Assembly (NCBI GenBank): GCA_954871525.1
Contig: OX940870.1
Location: forward strand, 3,131,501 to 3,195,500
Source of the DNA: Parietaria judaica
Taxonomy: Eukaryota; Streptophyta; Magnoliopsida; Rosales; Urticaceae
DNA length: 64,000 nucleotides
Direction: 5' to 3'
The notes beneath the pieces are model-generated. The model made no database searches, had not been told where the DNA came from, and worked only from the letters and a program-made list of their open reading frames with translations. This document shows, one piece after another, positions 1 to 9,237 of the stretch. Made by a program: the position numbers and the translations under genes. Position 1 is the first letter of the stretch, and every line of letters begins with the position of its first letter.

Positions 1-99
1 CTTTCGTTTATCCTAAAAAAAAGTACAAATTCAAAATTCAAGCGTTAAAATGTTCTTGTCGTTCACCTAAGCTGCAAAACAATGATCACTAATAGTCTC

Positions 100-578
100 C
101 CGACAATCGCCACGTGGCAGCATGAGAAGCAGGTTGCATAATAGGTAACTGTGCTCTTTGTTGTAGAGGATTCCTCGCCATGTTCTTTGTTTCGTTCATC
201 ATATCGCTCAGACATAGAAGTACTCTACTTCGTTATTAAAAAAGAAAAAAAGAAAAAAGAACTCTTCTTTGTTCCGAATCTCATTGCTTCGCAAGTATTT
301 CGGAACTCTCTCAAAATCGAACTCTTCTTCTCTGCAAATCTCCATTTCTCTCTATCACCGATCGATCATCGATTCGTCTCTCTGAGAATCGCGTTTGATT
401 GAGCCGATTCTTTCCAGATCCGGAGTATTAACTCTCGATCGCGACTCACTGACTGAGGTAAGTGCACTTTCCGAGCTAGGGTTTCCAGATTCGGAACGCA
501 AACTTGGTGATTATTGCCTGTTCCAGCATTTAAATCTCGCTCACGAGATTGAAATTGAAAATGGAATTCGTGATTGAA
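100..578 (+). promoter_or_regulatory. possible orphan promoter and 5' leader exon
   Basis: Pyrimidine-rich leader-like sequence with repeated TCTCT and TTCTTC runs ends in a good donor context, GACTGAG then GTAAGT (about 456-463). This looks like a 5' untranslated exon of a rightward gene. No coding exon follows before the repeats that begin near 1130, so the gene is either truncated by insertions or the resemblance is chance. I see no recognisable protein in any frame. Confidence 0.3.
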
Positions 579-1129
579 TGCTAATACTAACTGGCATTTT
601 GCTTGTTTGGGTTCTGGTTAATTGCGAATTCGTGGAATTTAGAGTGCTTTTTCTGGATTTTGGTTTCGATTTTTTTTTCTGATCTTAGTGAACTTTAGAG
701 TAATTGGCGTTGTCACCCCTTTACGTTTGACATCGGTTGCACTTTGCGCCGTTACATTTGTTTGCTGTGTTTTATACCCTTTACTAAACCACTTTTCTAT
801 TAAGATGTCATGACATTCATTAGATGCTATGATGGCAAAATCGTCAATAATAATTTCAAACTCGACTATTGGAAGGAAGAAAAAAAAGTGCATTTCCCCT
901 TATGATTGACAATTTTGTATACATATAATAATTATGTGTATTGATAATAGAGGTTCATCGACATTCAACAATATTAGAGAATATGAATTGATCGACATTC
1001 AACAATATTGCTTCAGAACGCTCACTTGTGGTGTATAAGCATTAACACTATTGTTCAAGGACGAAGCTTTGTCTGAACCTGGACGAAACATGTCTGTATT
1101 CTCTGTTGGTTTTTAACGGTTGGAGATTT
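579..1129. other. non-coding stretch, no gene seen
   Basis: AT-rich sequence without a credible ORF. Part of it (about 690-910) shares phrases with 60975-61170, such as ACTTTG(C/T)(G/C)CC and AATTTCAAACTCG, which suggests remnants of one dispersed repeat family whose ends I could not define. Confidence 0.4.
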
Positions 1130-1515
1130 TCACTTCGCTAGTCGTTTTATAGTGGTTTTATCGTTTGATGAGTGTTGTTTTGGTTCTGCAGTTGTCATTT
1201 TACTAGCTTTTTGTCTTTAATGAGTGTCGTTTCGGTGCTGCAGTTGTCGTTCGTTTTATAGTAGTTTTGTCGTTTGTGACGGTCGTTTTGGTGCCGCAGC
1301 TGTCGTTTTACTAGCTTTTTGTCTCTGATGAGTGACGTCTTGGCGTTGCATTTGTCGTTATACGAGTGCCATTTCCGTGTTGAATTTGTCTTTTTTCGAA
1401 TGTGTGTCGTTTAATGAGTGCCATTTTTGGTGTTGTATTTGTCCTTTTATTAGTTGTTAGTCGTTTCTGTGTTATGTATGTCGTTTCATTAGTTGTTTGT
1501 CGTTGTCTTTGGTGA
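1130..1515. repeat. degenerate GTCGTTT-rich tandem repeat
   Basis: About seven diverged units of roughly 50-60 bp. They are built from recurring words: GTCGTTTTA, TGATGAGTG, GGTGCTGCAGTTGTCGTT and ACTAGCTTTTTGTCT. The first units are more alike than the last. No ORF spans them. The period is by eye. Confidence 0.6.
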
Positions 1516-1923
1516 AGAGTTTGTAATTAAATTAATGATATTTATAATTAATACATCAAAAAATTAATGTCCTCCAGCATTATCTGCGCTTCTCGCCGCA
1601 ACCCCATGCATCACTGCGACGCCGAGCTCCCAAGCTTCCCCTCTCAGGGTTTTGGTTTCTGCAGAGAGAGAGAGAGAGAGATCGTACGACGTGATTTCGC
1701 TCCGTTTTGATCCGAACCCGAAGCTCCAGCCTCTTTCTTATACGACGCCCATTTGCTTCGTTTTGATCCAAATCTCAAAATTTCATTGAATTCGTGTCGT
1801 TTTCTCATTGGGCTTTCGAGTAATGACTTCGGGCCCTTCTTAGCCCGTATTTTTTTTTATTTTTTTTTCGCTTTTACTTGAAAAAAAGAAAAATAAACTG
1901 TGATATCTAGACACTAGTAGAAG
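1516..1923. other. GC-richer island with short GA run, unidentified
   Basis: Positions 1567-1800 are less AT-rich than the flanks and contain a (GA)n run at about 1662-1681. This resembles the cargo segments of the Pack-MULEs further along. Short frames exist on both strands but none shows a family I know. It may be a captured or relict exon; no function is proposed. Confidence 0.3.
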
Positions 1924-1932
1924 GGATAAGAG

Positions 1933-3075
1933 CATGGTTTTAATATTCGGATATGTTCTTGATATATCACGACGTGCCCAAAAAAGGAGAAATGCGATAC
2001 GTTATTCGTAGAAAATTGATATATCCATTTATTCCCATTTATCCGTCGGCAAGAGTCGATATATCCGTAAAATAGAGAGTGCAAAACGATATCGATATCC
2101 GCATTTAAAATCGTGCTTCATATTTATGTTTGTAGTCTATGACTTTATTATAATGCCTAGCTTATTTTATGTTATGTTGGCTACGAGGTATGACTTTTAT
2201 CTTATATGTTTGTGTTATATTATGATTTATGAGTGTTTTCTAGACTATAAATATGTGTCATATATATTAAATAGGTAATTTAGAAATTATATATAAATAT
2301 GATACAAATACTAAAAATATTTTCGGAAATATCCTTCGATATTTTGATCGGCATGCGATATATCCGCGAAATTATGCGATATTCTCGGCAAGTAGGGGTG
2401 GCAATTTGGGGCCGGACACGAAACACGAAACGGTTACGACACGATTTGAATGGGTTTGGGTCTACCATAATGGATCTGGGTCCAACCGTGTCGAACACGA
2501 TTAACACGATTAAATAATGGGTAAAAACGGCACGAACACAATAACACGATGCGACACAATTAGACACGATTAAGTAGCAAAAAGTTACATTTTCTACATT
2601 TTATATATGTTATTAAGTGTTTTAATATTTATTATATATAAAATTTATTTTTTTATTTTATTAATTACGTCTTACAATTGATGAACATAAAAATTTGCTA
2701 GTAAACTTTTAAAATCTTCGATAATATCGTTAAATAAATTAAGTTAAATGAGTATAAATTGAATTAATTTATCATGTATAAATAAATGTATCTTTTAATT
2801 GGGTTAAACGGGTAGACAGGATAAACACGTTATTTAAATGGGGCGGGTCTAGGTTTCGTCTTCTAGCACGATTAATAAATGGGGCGGGTCTGGGTCTAGA
2901 TAAAATAAGTAAAAAACAATTAAGACCCGGCACGAACACGACACACAACCCGAATTGCTACCCCTATCGGCAAGCGATATATCTTTTTCTTCGGATTTAT
3001 TCATCGACATGCCTGTCGGCAACCGATATATTCGTAAATTGGAGAGTGCGAAATGATATCGATATTTAGAACCTT
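1933..3075. mobile_element. MULE-like element, AAGGTT family copy 1
   Basis: The element is bounded by a perfect 9-bp direct repeat GGATAAGAG (1924-1932 and 3076-3084), the size typical of Mutator transposition. Its ends are imperfect inverted repeats: CATGGTTTTAATATTCGG on the left and, read inward from the right, AAGGTTCTAAATATCG. The interior has repeated CGATATATCCG and CGGCAAG words and no transposase, so it is non-autonomous. A hAT element has inserted at 2393. Related copies lie at 10428-12058 and 31880-32832. Confidence 0.8.
2393..2966. mobile_element. non-autonomous hAT element nested in MULE
   Basis: The 574-bp element starts TAGGGGTGGCAAT and ends ATTGCTACCCCTA, a hAT-type inverted terminus. 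It is flanked by a perfect 8-bp target duplication TCGGCAAG (2385-2392 and 2967-2974). It contains repeated CACGA and ACACGATT words and no coding capacity. The surrounding MULE copy resumes immediately after the right duplication, so this insertion is the younger event. Confidence 0.85.
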
Positions 3076-3084
3076 GGATAAGAG

Positions 3085-3495
3085 TATTAATTCATAAAAG
3101 TATTCATGTAATATTATTTATCATTATTTTTTACAAAAATACCCTTAGTTCCCTTCTCTGCTTCTTTTCAATAAAATTGCACTAGAGAATCTGAGGGTGG
3201 GAAAAATTATTGTCTCCTAAACTCGCCTTTTGAAACTTCTTTTAGTTTAGTCATGTCGTTTGCCAAGGGTAGATTAATGCCTAACGGCTTTTCTTTCGTG
3301 GAAAATGTCAACCCACTTATTACATGTCTTTGATTTTAGTCTATGAAAAATTTAATGCAAATCTTGGAAAAACAAAAAACAAAAAACAAATCAGAGCTTG
3401 TAATGTATTGTGAAATTGAGCTATATTTTTATTCAGATGAAATACAATTGGAAGGCCCAGGTTTCAAATGGATAAGAAGTTCACGAATCAATGAA
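3085..3495. other. non-coding spacer, no gene seen
   Basis: AT-rich sequence between two transposon insertions. A short open frame at 3343-3576 runs into the neighbouring hAT element and has no recognisable domain. Confidence 0.4.
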
Positions 3496-3503
3496 ATAGT
3501 AAG

Positions 3504-4220
3504 TAGGGGTGAAACCGGGTCGGGTACCCGTTTTTTTTTTTTAAGTACCCGGTACCCGGACCCGGTTTCCGGGTAGTTGAAATTTACTACCCGGTACCCG
3601 GTACCCGAAATCCGGGTACCCGAATTTCCGGGTACCCGAATTTCCGGGTAGTTGAAAATTGGTACCCGGTTTTAGTACCCGGTACCCGGTTTGGAAACCA
3701 AGTTCGGATTTTCAACCGGATCCGAGTTTTTACCCGGATCCGTTTTATTTTTTTTAATAGAAAAACTAAATTATCTCAAAATAAACATTACACATGTCTC
3801 TTACATAAAAAAAAAAAAAATGCATCCATTGTCTAAAATTTAAAATGCATTAAAAAAACATATGATAAAGCACTTCGAGTTCCTCCGGCTTTCCATCATA
3901 ATCTCACCGTCCGCGCATCAAAAATTAAAAAAATATTTTAATGAAACCCTAAAATGAGAAATGAAAATGAGAGATGAGTGTCGAGCCCTAACCCTAAATT
4001 ATTTAAAAAATAAATAAAAATTAAATAAACCGGGTATTAAACCGGGTACCGGGTACCCGGTTTTTAAGATTTCACTACCCGGTACCCGAACCCGGTTTTA
4101 AACCGGGTACCGGGTACCCGGATCCGAATTCCGGATTCGGATTCGGATTCGGGTTTTAAATTCGGATACGGATTCGGATTCGGGTTTTTACCCGGTTTTC
4201 GGGTTTTATTTGCACCCCTA
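3504..4220. mobile_element. non-autonomous hAT element rich in GGGTACCCGG
   Basis: The 717-bp element has termini TAGGGGTGAAACCGGG and, at the right, TTTGCACCCCTA. A perfect 8-bp target duplication ATAGTAAG flanks it (3496-3503 and 4221-4228). Both arms are packed with GGGTACCCGG and GATTCGGATTCGG motifs that could fold back, and the middle is AT-rich. No transposase is present. Its CCGGATC-type motifs recur at the edges of the hAT transposase remnant near 27.3-31.3 kb. Confidence 0.85.
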
Positions 4221-4469
4221 ATAGTAAGTGTGTATAAGAGAGAGAGAATACTACACATGTGTCAAAAATGACAAAATCAGACAGGCAAAAACCCAGCCTT
4301 TTATGTCTGCGGCTTTTTTTTTATTATTATTTTTTATGTCTGCGGCTTTGTTGTATTGTGACAAAAGTTCCAAAAAAACCATACGATAAAAATAAATTTT
4401 TATGATAGGACATGATAGGCAAAAACATGAATTTTTATTTTTATTTTGAATTTTTGTCATACTGAAAAT

Positions 4470-4563
4470 AAAATTTTGAACTTATGATAGGACCTTGTAA
4501 AGTTGGTCTTTTCATACCGGATAGTCCAAAAAAATTTAGATATCGGCTCCGGTTGCACCCCTA
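4470..4563. mobile_element. truncated hAT right end
   Basis: The segment ends GGTTGCACCCCTA, the same terminal signature as the hAT element that ends at 4220, preceded by ATATCGGCTCCGG. I see no matching left end, so this appears to be a remnant. Confidence 0.4.
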
Positions 4564-5129
4564 ATATTATATTGTTGTGTAGATTTGCATATTTTGCATA
4601 TTACAAGGGTTCATGCATAAAGCATTCTTACAAATAGAAGCTCATCAACTTCGTAAACCCAGAAAGAAGCACTTTTCAAGATCATGACAAATCGGACGTC
4701 ACCATCTTCGCACGCCTAAACTGACACAACAATAACACTTTGCCCCTCCAACTTTTAATACTTGACAAAAATGTTCCCTCAAATTTCGTCCTTGGTTCAT
4801 ACAAATCATTCAAAAATAGCAAGCTGTAATCTTCTACATATGCTTTCAAAATTAATCGGTTATTGTTATTGTTTTTCTTGATTTTATGTGATTTTAATCT
4901 TAATAATTCTTAAACATTTAACTTCTGAGGGCTTCTCGTAACCTAATATATCTTGTTCAGTAACTAATTTACAATGATACCGTCGATTTGCAAAAAAAAT
5001 ATTAATTAACGGTGTTTTGTGCGTTACCTTTAGCTGCAAAAAAAAAAAAAAATTTAGAGGAAAAATTGCACAATGGAGAAAAGGTTAAAGGGCATTCGTG
5101 CAATTACACTAAGATACAGTTTCATTTCT
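4564..5129. other. upstream region of the acyltransferase gene, no gene seen
   Basis: AT-rich, non-coding. It probably contains the proximal promoter of the BAHD gene. I cannot assign specific elements apart from the TATA box that follows. Confidence 0.4.
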
Positions 5130-5140
5130 TATATAAATAG
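5130..5140 (+). promoter_or_regulatory. TATA box of the BAHD gene
   Basis: TATATAAATAG lies 23 bp before the first candidate ATG (5163) and 38 bp before the second in-frame ATG (5178). A TATA-directed start would fall close to 5160, giving a very short leader and leaving open which of the two ATGs is used. Confidence 0.55.
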
Positions 5141-5162
5141 TAACAACAGCTCCACGAAAACC

Positions 5163-7068
5163 ATGCAGACAGAAACAATGTCGGAAGAAGTGACGTTCAA
5201 ATGCAAGAGAACCGCGGTGAGCACGAAGCCGGTCCCTCCGGGAAAGTTCTACCCCTTGTCGGTCCTCTCGCGGCTGATGGAGAAGAATCACGTGAGGATG
5301 GTGCTGTACTACCCCGAGTTCCCCGGCGGAGACGTCACTGCCAAGTTGAAAGAGTCGCTGTCGGAGATGCTGACATGTTACCCGGCAGTGACGGGGCGGC
5401 TGACCAGGGACGACGAGGGACGGTGGACGGTGAAGTGCAACGACGCCGGGGTGAGGCTGGTGGAGGCGAGGGCCGGAGGGAGTGTGCAGGAGTGGCTGGC
5501 TTCGGTGAATAGGGAGAAGGAGCTTAGGCTTGCTCATTGGGAAGAAGTGTATCATAAACCCTACTTTTGGTCCACATTTTATCTTCAGGTCAATTAATAC
5601 ATGTTAAAGATTTTTTTTTTCTTTCTTTAAGTAACACGGAGCCCGGATTTCGTATAGGAAACTAAAATCTCACCTAGAATGACATCCAAGAAAAACAAAG
5701 AAAGAAACGGGTACAAAATAATACGAATGAAAAATATGAGACTACTTAGTATTCTAAACGAGAAGAAGAGAGAACTATATATAAACTTACGTTCCCTGTC
5801 AAATATACATATGTCGTTTACAAAAAATGAACAAAATTCAAAGAAGCGAAAACTACTAACGATGACACGAATTCTGACAAATATGAGATATTCTAAAACT
5901 AATATAGCCGCTTGTAACGTTCAAGTTCAAGGAGGCAAAATCGATTTCTTCTAAAAATAATTATGAACATATTGGAAGTCGCACCCTAAGTCAGTAATTG
6001 GACTAAGTTGACAATATGCTGCTAATACATTACTATTAATTAAAGTAAGATTAACCTAGTTGAAAATTATAGTGATCTCCATAACATGAAAATCTCAGAT
6101 TGAATAACATGGAATCCCTTTTGATTCTTTTGAAGATTACTGAGTTCGAATGCGGTGGCTTTGCAATTGGACTAAGTTGCAGCCACCTGCTCGCCGACCC
6201 AGTCTGCGCCATAACGTTCCTCAATGCTTGGGCTCACAAAACCTTAAACGGCACGATGGTCGCCTCTCATTTCGACCCATTACCGCACAAAGCCTGCACG
6301 AGTGTCGGTGATCACCGCACTTCCTTGATCAGCCACTACAAGTCCGCGATCGAGAAATCTCAGTCCACTCACGTAGTAAACACAACGCACACAACAGTTT
6401 CTTTTGCCTTCTCGGACCAAATGGTCCGAGCCTGCATTGCAAAGGCCGATATTAAGACCGGCAACACAGACGATTCCGCGTTTAAAGCACTAGCGGGGCT
6501 CTTCTGGGTGTGTGTTAGCAGAGCGAAGGGACTTGCAGGAGGGCTCGTTGACCTGTCGGTCTGTAAGGACGCAAGAGGTGCCCTTGGCCTGGACGAGCGG
6601 TTCTTTGGGAGCTGTATGGTCTACAATAGTGTTGTATCAGAGGGTTTTGTTGAGAACTGTGTGTCGAAAGCTGCAAAAGCGGTGGGGCGAGCAATGGAGG
6701 AGATGGATGAGGAAGGCGTGTCGGGCTTGGTCTCGTGGCTTGAGAGAAACGACGATGGTTCGGTGCCGCTGATGAACGGGTGTGGAGTTGTATGCGCGAG
6801 CTTGGGACACGTAAAGCCTTACTTGGCTACATTTGGCGACGGGGTTAAGCCGATCCGAGTGTCGTGTTATGTGGAATCAGCGCTGGGGCTAGGGCAGGTG
6901 TTGATCCTGCCGGGGATGCCCGGGCAGGGCCCACTGAGCAGGGTGGTCATGGTCACTCTTCCGCGCCCTGAGCTTGTGGAGCTTTGTGATGATGAGCTTC
7001 TTTGCTCTTTCTCTCCGACTCTCTTGATGGGGTTGAACAAATTAATATTAGGGTCCTCTTTTATATAG
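5163..7068 (+). CDS. BAHD (HXXXD-type) acyltransferase
   Basis: Two exons, 5163-5588 and 6136-7068, join in phase 0 (donor CAG/GTCAAT, acceptor TTTTGAAG) to give about 452 aa, the usual BAHD length. BAHD enzymes are cytosolic and move an acyl group from CoA to an alcohol or amine. The catalytic HXXXD motif is HLLAD at residues 159-163, just after the intron, and is preceded by a GGFAIGLSCS strand typical of the family. The second family motif, DFGWG, is degenerate: FGDG at about 375-378. The N-terminal region (GKFYPLSVLSRLMEK, then a CYPAVTGRL block) is also family-like. The start could be 5163 or 5178. The acceptor and donor substrates cannot be read from the sequence. The gene lies 0.5 kb upstream of two flavin monooxygenases on the same strand. 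Confidence 0.85.
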
Positions 7069-7378
7069 AGACTAAATTCATGTACTTGAACTATATGCTA
7101 TGCATACGTGAGAGCTGAGATATAAAATAAAAGCTATACAATGTAAAACCCTATCTTGCCACAAACAGTTCGAGGACTACTAATATAATTAGATATATCG
7201 CTTGTTATATTTTTTGAATATTTGATGCATATATATATATATAACTATATAAGTAATGTTACTTACGTTAAATATATATGATTACGTTCTTGATGTATGA
7301 TCCGCGACTTTAATTAGTTTGAAAAATAATATTTAGTATAGTAATTAGTTAGTACTTAGTAGTAATGTAGTAGCTAGT
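7069..7378. other. 3' flank of the acyltransferase, no gene seen
   Basis: AT-rich sequence with a short (AT)n run near 7230. It contains likely polyadenylation-type A-rich words (for example AATAAAA near 7125) but no gene. Confidence 0.4.
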
Positions 7379-7541
7379 CACGTGTTGCCGAAAATCGTGA
7401 GGCATGTGATCATCACGTGCTAAACAACGTGACCAAGTCCCTTGGAACTGAAGTCTTCATGATAATAGCTCCAAGAATACTTGAGCCGACGATCGCTATA
7501 TAAATGGGAGCGGCTGTGTAATCAGACAGTGAAAGAGAGCG
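7379..7541 (+). promoter_or_regulatory. promoter of the first FAD monooxygenase
   Basis: Two G-box cores CACGTG (7379-7384 and 7414-7419), the block CCAAGTCCCTTGGA (7433-7446) and a TATA box TATATAAA (7497-7504) precede the ATG at 7542. The G-box and the CCAAGTCCCTTGGA block recur before the tandem copy at 13875, so this is promoter sequence kept after gene duplication. G-boxes bind bZIP and bHLH factors; which factor acts here is unknown. Confidence 0.55.
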
Positions 7542-9153
7542 ATGAGTACTGACCAGAGTGAGAAGGGGAGCCAGCCACGGGCATTGGTAGTAGGAGGAAG
7601 CGTAGCCGGGTTATCGTGCGCACACGCGCTCATCTTAGCAGGCTGGCACGTGACCGTGCTCGAGAAGTCGCCCGGCCCTCCCGCCGGCGGCCTCACCGGA
7701 GCTGGCCTCGGCCTCGACCCTCTTTCCCTCCGCCTCATCCGGGCATGGACCAAACGACCCGACCTCCTCGAAACGGCCACTCTGCCCCTCGACGTTGACC
7801 AGGTAAATAAACACTTCTCAAGTGCTTCTCCTATAAGGAAAAAAATTGATAAGATAGCAGCACTCAATTTGCCATTAATTGATAAAATAACGTTCATTTT
7901 TTTTTATATAAATATAGCGCATTTTTGAATTTCTTAACAAAAAATATCCTTAATAAATACATTCCGACTCAAAGAATAAAGATAGCTGGTTTTTTGGTTA
8001 TTTGGACCATGATGACCGAAAAATTCGATCATTTTCGTCTAACTATAAGATGAACGAAGAATTCGATCATCTTCGTTCAAAAAATTCGGTCATTTTGGAG
8101 TAAGATAGCCACAAAAATCAGTTATCTTTAGACTCAGAATGTTATCAATAAAAGTTTTTTGTCTAAAAGATTGAAATTATTTTATTAAATATGAAAACTT
8201 TGAGTGTTATTTTAAGGGTTAATGACGGCAAAAGTACTCAAAGTTTGGTCAAAGAACGCCTCGTATACTCAAAGTTTAAAGTAGTGACAAAAATACCTAA
8301 AGTCGCATTTGGGGAGTTGACCACTCCATTAATTCTCGTTACGCCGTTAACTTACCTGTTAACTTTGTCCACGTGGCCAAAGTTAACGTTGTTACGAGAA
8401 TGGAGTGGTCAACTCCCCAAATGCGACTTTGGATATTTTTGCCAGTATTTTTAAACTTTGGGTATACGAGGAGTTCTTTGATCAAACTTTAGATATTTTT
8501 GCTGTCATTAACCCTAATTTTAATGATTAATGAGAAATAGAGTGCTATTTTATTAAGTTTCTCTTCCATAATCAAATTTCTGAGTGTCTTAATCAAATGC
8601 CTGATAATAAGCAGCGAGTGGCAAGAGACGGCGGCTCCGGTTTCCGCGCAGCCTATTGGTCGGACCTTCATGGCCTCCTATGCAGCTCGCTTCCGTCGGA
8701 TATTTTTCTTTGGGGCCACTTGTTCGTGTCTCTCTGCGTTTCTGACGACAAAAATTCGGTCAAAGTCAAAGCCAAAGTGCTCTCAACTGGCGACACTGTC
8801 GAAATCGCTGGGGATTTGCTCGTGGCGGCTGATGGGTCTCTCTCTTCGATCCGCCGTCTCTTCCTTCCCGGCCTTAAACTCAAGTTAGTACCATTTGTTT
8901 TAGAGAAATTGCACCAAATAGCCAAATTGAAACATAGGATTAGCAAAATAGTCAAACTTTGGTTAATTTTGTAAACTAGCCAATTAACATGAGGTGGCCT
9001 TTCAATAACATTTTTTATCTCTAGAATACCCTTTAATTAAACATTTTAATTATAATTTTCGTAATTAATTAAAAAAAATCAGCACAAATCAAGCTTAATT
9101 AATTATGCACAAATTTAGGAATTTAATAGTCAATTTGAATATTTCCATCGATC

Positions 9154-9237
<84 letters not shown>

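Noticed and set aside
5109..5555. Minus-strand frame opposite the BAHD first exon
   Set aside because: Shadow of the coding strand; Arg/His/Pro-rich with no recognisable motif.
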